Under the pieces are notes generated by a model. That model had not been told where the DNA came from. It saw nothing but the letters and a program-made list of their open reading frames with translations, and searched no databases. DNA of 23,530 nt from a virus, in IMG/VR virus record IMGVR_UViG_3300032282_003060, positions 1-23,530 of that record; one strand, written 5' to 3'. Below are positions 14,770-19,728 of this stretch, piece after piece (the stretch's first letter is position 1; every line of letters begins with the position of its first letter). A program made the translations under genes and the position numbers.

Positions 14770-15146
14770 CAGCGCACCACCAGTCGCTTGCCGCCGAAAC
14801 GGATGGCCGTGATGGCGTCCGTTGGGATGCTGCGGTACTCGGCCGACTTGGCCTCCCACACAATGGCCAGGCCAAGCTTCGCTGGGTCGTAGGCCTTCTT
14901 CCCGCCCTTGAGGTGCTTCGTGACCCCAGTGCGGCAGGTCATCACCCGTGTCTCACCTGTCGTGCGCTTCGTGAACTCCACGGTCAGGAAGCGACCCTTT
15001 GACCCATTGAGGATCTCAATGGCCTTCTCCTGACTGATCTTGTTGGCGTGGTCGTCACGCTTCGGGCACGGCAGTGGGGCGTCGCCCACCTTGTAGCCGA
15101 CCCCCTCCCACTCGTGGTTGCAGTCATAGCACTTGTAGTTACTCAT
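14769..15146 (-). CDS. Zinc finger plus SH3-like beta-barrel protein
   Basis: A 125-residue protein. Residues 5-33 hold a zinc-finger-like set (YKCYDCNHEW, then CPKRDDH). The rest matches the small SH3-like barrel domain common in phages: FLTVEFTKRTTGETRVMTCR, then GVTKHLKGGKKAYDPAK, then YRSIPTDAITAIRFGG. These barrels usually bind nucleic acid or partners. It overlaps the previous gene as ATGA and the tiny membrane gene as TGATG. Confidence 0.65.
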   Translation of the reverse strand: MSNYKCYDCNHEWEGVGYKVGDAPLPCPKRDDHANKISQEKAIEILNGSKGRFLTVEFTKRTTGETRVMTCRTGVTKHLKGGKKAYDPAKLGLAIVWEAKSAEYRSIPTDAITAIRFGGKRLVVR

Positions 15147-15337
15147 AGGTCTCCGTCCTCTCTGGCCTCTTCAATGGCCTCTTCTTCTACAAAATTTTCC
15201 ATCACAGCTTCTGCGTGGTCTTCGGCACACCAGTTGTGCCATACGTCACCATTCTCGTCTGTGTAGTGCTCCTCATAGTCCGTGAGGATGGTCTCCTCAC
15301 AGGCCTGACACCTGTTTCCCCCAAGTGTGTTTGTCAT
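15143..15337 (-). CDS. Acidic zinc-finger-like protein
   Basis: A 64-residue protein from ATG 15337 (adjacent ATG 15340 is the alternative; 15337 has the better 6-base spacing from AAGGAGG and forms TGATG with the upstream stop). CQAC near residue 11 and HNWCAEDH near residue 35 give a CxxC...HxxC...H set. The C-terminal third is strongly acidic (VEEEAIEEAREDGDL). Function unknown. Confidence 0.65.
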   Translation of the reverse strand: MTNTLGGNRCQACEETILTDYEEHYTDENGDVWHNWCAEDHAEAVMENFVEEEAIEEAREDGDL

Positions 15338-15708
15338 CATCGTCCTCCTTGCATTGCCAGTGTGACCCTAATTATGCCAGCACCTAGGCTGTGCCCAAGG
15401 CTGATAAATACTGCAGGCGCGAGGTCAATGACACGCCCACCAGTTTTCTTCGCGCAGGCCTCACAGTAGTCCCTCACGGTGCAGATGGCTGTCTTACCAG
15501 TCACCTCGCTGGTCACGAAGATGTCGTAGGGCTCGTCGCCCCAGCGCCAACTCCCGACCGCACAGTAGTAGACCTGTGACCCACTCGTGTATGGGGTGCA
15601 GGTGCGCATCCACTGATGGCAGTCCCCACCGTACCCATACCACGTGGCCTTACCCTGCGACGGTATCCCCCCCAAGAGGAGTACCGCCGCAAGGATGAGG
15701 CCGCTCAC
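15337..15708 (-). CDS. Secreted RlpA-like double-psi beta-barrel protein
   Basis: A 123-residue protein from GTG 15708. The N-terminus is a signal peptide (MSGLILAAVLLLGGIPSQG). The remainder follows the RlpA/expansin double-psi barrel: GKATWYGYGGDC, then FVTSEVTGKTAICTVRDYC, then GRVIDLAPAVFISLG with the catalytic-type Asp, and a final GIIRVTL strand; six or so cysteines may form disulfides. RlpA-type proteins act on peptidoglycan, often as lytic transglycosylases. It is the only candidate cell-wall enzyme in the window, yet it lies in the replication operon. It overlaps the upstream gene as GTGA. Confidence 0.72.
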   Translation of the reverse strand: MSGLILAAVLLLGGIPSQGKATWYGYGGDCHQWMRTCTPYTSGSQVYYCAVGSWRWGDEPYDIFVTSEVTGKTAICTVRDYCEACAKKTGGRVIDLAPAVFISLGHSLGAGIIRVTLAMQGGR

Positions 15709-16076
15709 TTCTTACCGCCGAAGTAGTAGCCCCACCTCGCGTCGCCATCCTCAGCGAGGACGTCAACGGAGCCAGAACCATTGCCAGCGGGCTCGTCACC
15801 CAGCACCACCGCATTGTCGGCCTCACCTAGGGCGAGGGACTCAACGCTGATGGTGGACGCGATGTCCACTGCCTCGTCGCGGCTGGAGGCCTCAACGATG
15901 ACGCGCTTCACGATCCGCACGTCAACCTCAAGAAGAAACTTCCTGACCTGAGGCTCATCCTCCGTGGCGATCTTCTTCTCCAGCATATCGGCGATCACCC
16001 TGTTGGTCTTCGCGGAAGCTCCGACGACGACCACCTCAAACCCCAACGCGGGGATATTCAACTTCCGTGTGCTCAT
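15705..16076 (-). CDS. Hypothetical protein
   Basis: A 123-residue protein from ATG 16076, preceded by AAGGAGGAG. A first part with strands (LGFEVVVVGAS) and a helix (TNRVIADMLEKKIA), a second strand-helix unit (VRIVKRVIVEASSRDEAVDIAS), and an acidic Gly-rich tail ending RWGYYFGGKK. No family recognised. ATGA and GTGA overlaps bind it to both neighbours. Confidence 0.6.
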   Translation of the reverse strand: MSTRKLNIPALGFEVVVVGASAKTNRVIADMLEKKIATEDEPQVRKFLLEVDVRIVKRVIVEASSRDEAVDIASTISVESLALGEADNAVVLGDEPAGNGSGSVDVLAEDGDARWGYYFGGKK

Positions 16077-16261
16077 CTTTCTCCTCCTTCTGCTATTGAT
16101 GCCTTGATCATAATCCACGACCCTGAGACGGTCAATAGGATGGTCGCCGCCACCAGATCGGTTGGTGGCTGGTCGCCACCCACGATGTAATAGAAGCCCA
16201 CCCCGATGGTGAGGAGCAGCGTGGCAAACCACGCCACCGCCACCCACTGCCACCTACCCAC
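16073..16261 (-). CDS. Two-helix membrane protein
   Basis: A 62-residue protein from GTG 16261, which overlaps the preceding stop by 8 bases. Two hydrophobic segments are clear: WVAVAWFATLLLTIGVGFYY and LVAATILLTVSGSWIMI, separated by a short polar loop with DQPP. The charged tail is short (ASIAEGGER). It could be a holin or another small inner-membrane protein; its position just before the hypothetical gene and RlpA-like gene gives no firm clue. GTG 16303 is an alternative start. Confidence 0.55.
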   Translation of the reverse strand: MGRWQWVAVAWFATLLLTIGVGFYYIVGGDQPPTDLVAATILLTVSGSWIMIKASIAEGGER

Positions 16262-16433
16262 GGCGCACCGCGCCGATGTGTGCCACCGCAATGATGGCTG
16301 CACGGCGTACGGCCTCAGCGAGGACGTCGGCGCCAGCGCGGTCAGCCGCCTGGGCCAGCCGCATCAGGGACTGCTGTGAACGTGCAACCTCTTGCGTGAG
16401 GTGCGTCTGTGCTGTCTTCTGATCCCGATTCAT
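16254..16433 (-). CDS. Small alpha-helical protein
   Basis: A 59-residue protein from ATG 16433 with a strong AAGGAGG site 6 bases upstream. It is almost wholly helical and Ala/Arg-rich (QEVARSQQSLMRLAQAADRA, then VLAEAVRRAAIIAVAHIGAV). Family unknown. It is separated from the preceding gene by a strong hairpin rather than a ribozyme. Confidence 0.65.
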   Translation of the reverse strand: MNRDQKTAQTHLTQEVARSQQSLMRLAQAADRAGADVLAEAVRRAAIIAVAHIGAVRRG

Positions 16434-16457
16434 AACAACCTCCTTGATGATAGGGGT

Positions 16458-16480
16458 GGGGTGGCCACAGTGGCCACCCC
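16458..16480 (-). promoter_or_regulatory. Intergenic hairpin in the minus-strand operon
   Basis: GGGGTGGCC and GGCCACCCC form a perfect 9-bp stem around a 5-base loop, in the gap between the genes ending at 16488 and starting at 16433. No T-tract follows on the minus strand, so it is probably an mRNA-stabilising or processing element. It occupies the position that ribozymes occupy in the gaps further upstream in the operon. Confidence 0.5.
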
Positions 16481-16487
16481 TTGATCC

Positions 16488-16679
16488 CTAGAAGTCCTGC
16501 CCTGTGTAGTGGCGGCGGAGGCGACGACTCACCTCATCCGCGATCACTACGGCGAAGACCACGAACCCCGCCGTTGCGAAGAACGTGAGCACCCCTGCGA
16601 AGACGCTCTCCGTCAGCAAGAATGCCGCGATTGATCCAGCCAGCCCAGCCAGCACTGTTGCGAGAAACTCCGTGTTCAT
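16488..16679 (-). CDS. Two-helix membrane protein
   Basis: A 63-residue protein from ATG 16679 with AGGAGGT upstream. Two membrane segments are visible (FLATVLAGLAGSIAAFLL and VFAGVLTFFATAGFVVFAVVI) followed by a basic tail (RRLRRHYTGQ) that would face the cytoplasm. Holin-like in shape; function not established. Its mRNA 5' end would be set by ribozyme 1, which cleaves 63 bases upstream of the start codon. Confidence 0.6.
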   Translation of the reverse strand: MNTEFLATVLAGLAGSIAAFLLTESVFAGVLTFFATAGFVVFAVVIADEVSRRLRRHYTGQDF

Positions 16680-16709
16680 TTCCCATACCTCCTATTGCGC
16701 GAGGTGTCT

Positions 16710-16764
16710 GCCTCATCAGAGTGCGGGATACAACCCCGCACTGACCCCCGAAGGGGTTTCGGCT
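16710..16764 (-). ncRNA. Type II hammerhead ribozyme 1
   Basis: Read on the minus strand: AGCC, then GAA (16760-16758), stem III ACCCC-TTCG-GGGGT (16757-16744), cleavage base C16743, stem I AGTGCGGG / CCCGCACT with a 7-base loop (16742-16720), core CTGATGA (16719-16713), and GGC (16712-16710) pairing with GCC to make the open stem II; UCU and AGA can extend stem II around a bulged A. All invariant hammerhead core bases are present. Predicted cleavage is between 16743 and 16742. It starts inside the stop codon of the gene ending at 16763. Confidence 0.93.
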
Positions 16765-17002
16765 AGAGCGAGAATCCAAAGTCTAGTGCCATTGCCGTAA
16801 GGTCTTCGGCCCTCCAATCGTAGCCAGCAGCCTGGCAGACAGCACGCGCATTGCGGAGTATCTCCAGGGCCTCGTCGGTGGAGTTTGCCGCCGCGAAAAG
16901 ATCCGCGAAGGTCTGGGTGCCAGATCCGTTTGCCTTGATCTGATCCAGGTACCCCAAGACGTCAAAGTCCTGTTGCATCTGCTTGAGTGTCTCCTCGTTC
17001 AC
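16763..17002 (-). CDS. Small helical protein in ribozyme cassette
   Basis: A 79-residue acidic protein from GTG 17002, overlapping the upstream stop as GTGA. It reads as helices (NEETLKQMQQDFDVLGYLDQ, then TDEALEILRNARAVCQAAG) and ends LDFGFSL. Its first half has short similarity in style to acyl-carrier-like or regulator peptides but I recognise no family. Its TAG overlaps the first bases of ribozyme 1. Confidence 0.6.
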   Translation of the reverse strand: MNEETLKQMQQDFDVLGYLDQIKANGSGTQTFADLFAAANSTDEALEILRNARAVCQAAGYDWRAEDLTAMALDFGFSL

Positions 17003-17130
17003 TTTGCACCTCCATCTTCTGCGTTCACTTCCTCATCGTACTTGACCCAGTAGCAGCAGTCTGGGCAGAGGATCATCCCCTTGTGGACCACGTACTCAAT
17101 CGTGGCCAGGTGACATACTTCGCACTTCAC
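16999..17130 (-). CDS. Mini zinc-ribbon protein in ribozyme cassette
   Basis: A 43-residue protein from GTG 17130, with GGGAGG 5-6 bases upstream. It carries CEVC at residues 3-6 and CPDCC about 16 residues later, the knuckles of a zinc ribbon, then an acidic tail. It lies directly after ribozyme 2 and is coupled to the next gene (GTGA), making this the only two-gene cassette in the array. Function unknown. Confidence 0.65.
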   Translation of the reverse strand: MKCEVCHLATIEYVVHKGMILCPDCCYWVKYDEEVNAEDGGAK

Positions 17131-17158
17131 TTGAACCTCCCAGTTCACGAGGTGATCT

Positions 17159-17217
17159 GCCTCATCAGCGCCTGGTAATCAATCCAGGCGGACGGCCCTG
17201 TCACGGCCGTTTCGGCT
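17159..17217 (-). ncRNA. Type II hammerhead ribozyme 2
   Basis: On the minus strand: AGCC, GAA (17213-17211), stem III ACGGCC / GGCCGT with loop GTGACAG (17210-17192), cleavage base C17191, stem I CGCCTGG / CCAGGCG with loop ATTGATTA (17190-17169), core CTGATGA (17168-17162), GGC (17161-17159). Predicted cut: 17191|17190. Its first 28 bases are identical to ribozyme 4. It starts in the stop codon of the gene ending at 17216. Confidence 0.93.
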
Positions 17218-17479
17218 ATCGTCCGATGGTCTCCATTGCTGTGGCCCAGGCGTCAATCCTGGCGGCCTTGAGGTCCAGGCTCTCGGTGGCGACGCCATCT
17301 TCGGCTGTCTCACCTGCACCGTAGATCTCACCCTGGTCGTCAGAGTCCATTCCCTGGATCAGTGCATCCAGGGCCTCCTCTGCGGCCTCCGCAGTGGTGA
17401 CTGCCTCCTGGTATGCGGCCTCTGCCTTGGCTGCGGCTGCCATTGCCGCCTCAAACTTGGTTGCCTTTTCCTTGGTCAC
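17216..17479 (-). CDS. Ala-rich coiled-coil protein in ribozyme cassette
   Basis: An 87-residue protein from GTG 17479 with GGGAGG 5 bases before it. An in-frame ATG at 17512 lies in the ribozyme core and is not used as start here. The first 45 residues form an Ala/Glu-rich helix (KFEAAMAAAAKAEAAYQEAV, then TAEAAEEALDALIQ), followed by an acidic Gly-rich loop and a second helix. Function unknown. Confidence 0.65.
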   Translation of the reverse strand: MTKEKATKFEAAMAAAAKAEAAYQEAVTTAEAAEEALDALIQGMDSDDQGEIYGAGETAEDGVATESLDLKAARIDAWATAMETIGR

Positions 17480-17505
17480 TTTGACCTCCCAGTTTGCGAG
17501 GATCT

Positions 17506-17559
17506 GCCTCATCAGCGTTGGGTAATCAATTCCAACGGACGCCTCACGGCGTTTCGGCT
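17506..17559 (-). ncRNA. Type II hammerhead ribozyme 3
   Basis: On the minus strand: AGCC, GAA (17555-17553), stem III ACGCC-GTGA-GGCGT (17552-17539), cleavage base C17538, stem I CGTTGG / CCAACG with a 10-base loop (17537-17516), core CTGATGA (17515-17509), GGC (17508-17506). Predicted cut: 17538|17537. Stem III has a GTGA tetraloop of GNRA type. The stop TAA of the gene ending at 17559 overlaps its first base. Confidence 0.93.
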
Positions 17560-17876
17560 TATGCGTCTCCCAGTGCGCTCCTGAAGTGTGCGTTCTGGCG
17601 TGCGTTCTCGTCTTCCGCCAGGTCGGCCCCAGCGTTCACGGCCAGGGTGAACTTGTCCAGTGTCTTCTGGCTCTTGACGAAGGCACCCAGGAGGCCCTCC
17701 CCGATGGGGCCTGCTCCGATGTGCTCAAGGTGCTCCCAGGCCTCGTCCAGGTCTGCCTGAGCCTGGGCGAGTACATCGGCCAGGTGTCGTGCGTCTTCGG
17801 CCCCCAGGGCCACCACTGCGTTGCGTACTCGTGCGCTGGTGGCCCTATTGGCCCCAGTCCCATTTGCTCCTCGCAT
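17559..17876 (-). CDS. Hypothetical protein in ribozyme cassette
   Basis: A 105-residue protein from ATG 17876 preceded by CAGGAGGT. An upstream in-frame ATG lies within ribozyme 4's core and was rejected. After a Gly/Asn-rich start (MRGANGTGANRATSARVRNA) the protein is mainly helical and Ala-rich (DARHLADVLAQAQADLDEAW, then TLDKFTLAVNAGADLAEDEN). No family recognised. Confidence 0.65.
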   Translation of the reverse strand: MRGANGTGANRATSARVRNAVVALGAEDARHLADVLAQAQADLDEAWEHLEHIGAGPIGEGLLGAFVKSQKTLDKFTLAVNAGADLAEDENARQNAHFRSALGDA

Positions 17877-17902
17877 TTCAACCTCCTGTGTGTGAGGGAC
17901 CT

Positions 17903-17961
17903 GCCTCATCAGCACCTGGCGGTTAATCCAGGTGGACGGCCCTGTCACGGCCGTTTCGGCT
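17903..17961 (-). ncRNA. Type II hammerhead ribozyme 4
   Basis: On the minus strand: AGCC, GAA (17957-17955), stem III ACGGCC / GGCCGT with loop GTGACAG (17954-17936), cleavage base C17935, stem I CACCTGG / CCAGGTG with loop ATTAACCG (17934-17913), core CTGATGA (17912-17906), GGC (17905-17903). Predicted cut: 17935|17934. Relative to ribozyme 2 a stem I G-C pair is replaced by A-U (17933 with 17914), a compensatory change that supports the fold. Confidence 0.93.
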
Positions 17962-18172
17962 ACTTCGCGCAACTCATCTTCCTGAACTCGCCGCACTCGG
18001 CCAGGGTGTACTCGTCGCCATAGGCGGCGACTACCACGGCCTCGGCTGCCTCAACGGAGTCAACCAGTTCAGCGAAATCCTGCTGCTTCTCCAACTTCTT
18101 GAGGTCGGCGCAGCCAGCCTTGTGAAACTCCCAGCGCGGTCCGCTGTTGTTGCAGACGATTGCGTACTTCAT
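17960..18172 (-). CDS. First gene of the ribozyme operon, hypothetical
   Basis: A 70-residue protein from ATG 18172, with TGGAGG 5-6 bases upstream. It begins MKYAIVCNNSGPRWEFHKAG, a beta strand followed by a short basic loop, then DLKKLEKQQDFAELVDSVEA, and ends with two more cysteines (CGEFRKMSCAK). The first half resembles small proteins such as those with an H-x-x-x-C motif after a strand, often described in phages as unknown. It is the most promoter-proximal gene of the minus-strand operon. Confidence 0.65.
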   Translation of the reverse strand: MKYAIVCNNSGPRWEFHKAGCADLKKLEKQQDFAELVDSVEAAEAVVVAAYGDEYTLAECGEFRKMSCAK

Positions 18173-18191
18173 CTTGCCTCCAGGGCCCTTT

Positions 18192-18266
18192 GCCTCATCA
18201 GCACGGAGCGGGCCCCGACTCCGTGGACGGTGGGCTGCAGGGTTGCCTGTGCACCACCGTTTCGGT
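18192..18266 (-). ncRNA. Type II hammerhead ribozyme 5 (divergent)
   Basis: On the minus strand: CC, GAA (18263-18261), stem III ACGGTGG / CCACCGT (18260-18254 with 18233-18227) with a 20-base loop that contains a further TGCA/TGCA pairing, cleavage base C18226, stem I CACGGAG / CTCCGTG with a 10-base loop (18225-18202), core CTGATGA (18201-18195), GGC. Predicted cut: 18226|18225. Stem II is only two pairs (CC/GG), weaker than in the other copies. It is in the leader of the first gene, not after a stop codon. Confidence 0.82.
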
Positions 18267-18315
18267 GTCGCTTCTTGGTCCGTATTCATCTGTCCAGGTA
18301 CCCCTTGCGGTGGGC

Positions 18316-18375
18316 GGTGACCTTGCCAGCCTCTCTAGCGTTACCCCCTCGTGGGGGGCACTGGTGCTGGTCACC
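18316..18375 (-). promoter_or_regulatory. Structured 5' leader upstream of ribozyme 5
   Basis: GGTGACC (18375-18369 read on the minus strand) pairs with GGTCACC (18322-18316), enclosing a hairpin CCCCC-4 nt-GGGGG (18357-18344). A competing pairing CCAGC / GCTGG is available between 18326-18330 and 18366-18370. It lies between the promoter candidate and ribozyme 5. It might be a protective or regulatory structure; no known riboswitch was recognised. Confidence 0.4.
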
Positions 18376-18400
18376 TGTCGCCCTCTCGGTACAAGAGGAC

Positions 18401-18429
18401 CTTAGCAGGTGCCATTCGTGGGCTGTCAA
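18401..18429 (-). promoter_or_regulatory. Promoter candidate for the ribozyme operon
   Basis: A perfect -35 TTGACA (18429-18424) is followed after 17 bases by GCTAAG (18406-18401), a weak -10 with three of six matches. The 11 bases from the -35 match the strong promoter at 12801 exactly. A weak -10 fits an activator-dependent promoter. Confidence 0.45.
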
Positions 18430-19225
18430 GGACCTATTTTGAGCACGAAGAGGGTGCCTGGTCGGGGCCAGGTTGGGGTCCGTTTGGTTGAGAAATCTCT
18501 GGAGATTTGGGGCCTGGTCGGCCCTGGTCTTGGTTCACGGTGGGCGTCGGGGTAGGCGTAGGAGGCCCGTGGTGTATCCAGCGCGGGCCGTGGAGGCCCC
18601 TTGGCGGCCTGGTGGCTGTCTATGGGCCTCCCTGGCATCTGCGGGGCTCCTGGGGCTCCTGGTGCCAGCGTCGTGCTCAAGGTGGTCTCCCTGGTCTGTG
18701 GTGGCCACTGGCCTGGGTGGGCCTGGACTGGGATGGGTGACGCCCCCTCTCCCCACCCCCCACCACCACCCCATCAGACCTGAGAACCCCTCAGGTATCT
18801 GGTCTGGTCAGCCCATCCATACCTATACTGGGGGGGAGTATCCATCCTTGGCAGGTCAGCAGCCCTAGAGGAGCCTGTATGTGACGGAGCCTCACGTTTT
18901 TTTGCCCCCCTCCCCCCCCAGTAAATCTGTAACAAATCTCCCAGCGTGGAGGAATGCCCCCCCGCGATGAACGACCCCTCTGATAAGGCGCGGGGAAACC
19001 CCCGACAAGAAGGCCTTTTCAGCTGGGGGCCACCTCAAAGAAAGATTAAGGAACCTTAACCTTGTTATTTTCTACATCAGACCCCCATTTTCCTGGTTAT
19101 ATGGGGGAGACACAGAGGGGGCAACGAACCCGACCTCCTAGGATTCGGTCTCACGCTTAATCTGGGTTCGTAATAACCAGCCGCTAGGCTGGTTTAGTGG
19201 GGGGATACCCCTCATAGGAGAAGAA
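18430..19225. other. Non-coding, strand-skewed gap between divergent units
   Basis: No convincing gene is seen in these 796 bases. From 18440 to 18735 the plus strand is GT-rich with many GGCC/CCTGG blocks; a Pro-rich minus-strand frame (18680-18426, TTG start) exists but is weak. From 18740 to 18920 the plus strand is C-rich, with C-tracts whose complement could form G-quadruplexes. Hairpins: ACCTGAG / CTCAGGT (18778-18796), ATACT / AGTAT around G7 (about 18825-18842), GTGA / TCAC followed by T7 (18881-18903, possible plus-strand terminator), CCCCCAT / ATGGGGG (19082-19107), AACCAGC / GCTGGTT (19175-19194) and GGGG-ATA-CCCC (19201-19211), the last next to the next gene's ribosome site. A replication origin or regulatory hub is plausible. 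Confidence 0.5.
19044..19063 (+). promoter_or_regulatory. Operator-like inverted repeat, copy 2
   Basis: GATTAAGGAACCTTAACCTT contains the perfect palindrome TTAAGG-AA-CCTTAA. It differs by one base from the minus-strand copy at 12821-12841. A weak extended -10 (TGGTTATAT, 19094-19102) lies about 30 bases downstream, so this copy may control the plus-strand unit beginning at 19226. Confidence 0.5.
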
Positions 19226-19519
19226 ATGGCAGTAGTACGCCGACAAGAGGGCGACAAGACGAAGGTCAACGCGAACGGCGTCCTCGTCATTACTCGCGCC
19301 AATGGCAACGTGGTCAAGTTCAATGGCCCAAAGGGGACAATTACCAGGATCAAGACAGATGGGACCAAGATTAAGCAGAAGGCCACAGCTGGGCCGACGG
19401 CACCGATGAGGAAGACTGGCTCGGCATATGGGTCAAAGGTCAGGTGGAACGTTGAGGTACCAGCATTCCGAGTACGTAAGCCTAAGAAGGCGCCAGCAAG
19501 CACGATGAGGGCCCGATAA
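19226..19519 (+). CDS. Small basic protein
   Basis: A 97-residue, strongly basic protein from ATG 19226, with AGGAG 6 bases upstream. The first 55 residues look like short beta strands (GVLVITRANGNVVKFNGPKG, then TITRIKTDGTKIKQ); the rest is Lys/Arg/Pro/Ala-rich and probably disordered. First of eight small plus-strand genes before the tail fibre. A nucleic-acid-binding or virion-associated role is possible; not recognised. Confidence 0.65.
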   Translation: MAVVRRQEGDKTKVNANGVLVITRANGNVVKFNGPKGTITRIKTDGTKIKQKATAGPTAPMRKTGSAYGSKVRWNVEVPAFRVRKPKKAPASTMRAR

Positions 19520-19728
19520 TGGGTGTTGACAGCGGTTACGGCGTTCCAAAGCCAAAGCGAACAAAGCTTGCTCGACCACCTAAGGGTGGCGTAATGAAGG
19601 GCAACAAGGGATTTGCTCCTGGTCCAAATAATCCAGTAGGTCCAACGAAGCCAATAGGTAAGCCTGGTGTAAGCAGGCGACCAGCCAAGTCGGCGGGGAC
19701 TAGGACCACAAGAGAGAGGGGCCGATAA
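19519..19728 (+). CDS. Basic disordered protein, MGxDxxYG type
   Basis: A 69-residue protein (TAATG overlap with its predecessor) rich in Lys, Pro and Gly, e.g. GVPKPKRTKLARPPKGGVMK. It starts MGVDSGYG, close to MGTDKSYG of the 54-residue protein at 20107, so the two may be paralogues. Very high positive charge and no predicted fold. Function unknown. Confidence 0.6.
   Translation: MGVDSGYGVPKPKRTKLARPPKGGVMKGNKGFAPGPNNPVGPTKPIGKPGVSRRPAKSAGTRTTRERGR

Noticed and set aside
14766-14773. Another CTGATGAG on the minus strand
   Set aside because: No GAA-A plus stem III plus cleavage site lies upstream and no stem I flanks it. It is simply the TGATG stop/start junction.
14790-14825. GAAAC ... 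GTC hammerhead-like half on the plus strand
   Set aside because: No CTGATGA core follows, pairing is weak, and the segment is coding sequence of the SH3-like gene on the other strand.
16534-17996. Longer gene starts at ATG codons giving proteins that begin MRQ
   Set aside because: These ATGs belong to the hammerhead core CTGATGA followed by GGCAG. The same MRQ start recurs because the ribozyme is conserved; good ribosome sites point to the later starts at 17876, 17479, 17130 and 16679.
16700-18270. CRISPR-like array suggested by regularly spaced repeats
   Set aside because: Repeat units are separated by genes of different length, are not identical, and fold as hammerheads; no cas genes are present.
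18426-18868. Long Pro-rich or Gly/Trp-rich reading frames on both strands
   Set aside because: They arise in skewed GGCC-rich DNA with few stop codons, lack coherent protein-like composition or good ribosome sites, and overlap promoter elements. The minus frame (18680-18426) is kept only as a remote possibility.
18967-19059. A 30-residue plus-strand frame in the gap
   Set aside because: Its spacing from GGAGG is too long (about 14 bases) and its stop lies within the operator-like palindrome; not enough support.
19141-19211. Possible tRNA near a GGTTCG sequence
   Set aside because: No acceptor stem, D-arm or anticodon arm can be drawn; only an isolated hairpin is present.
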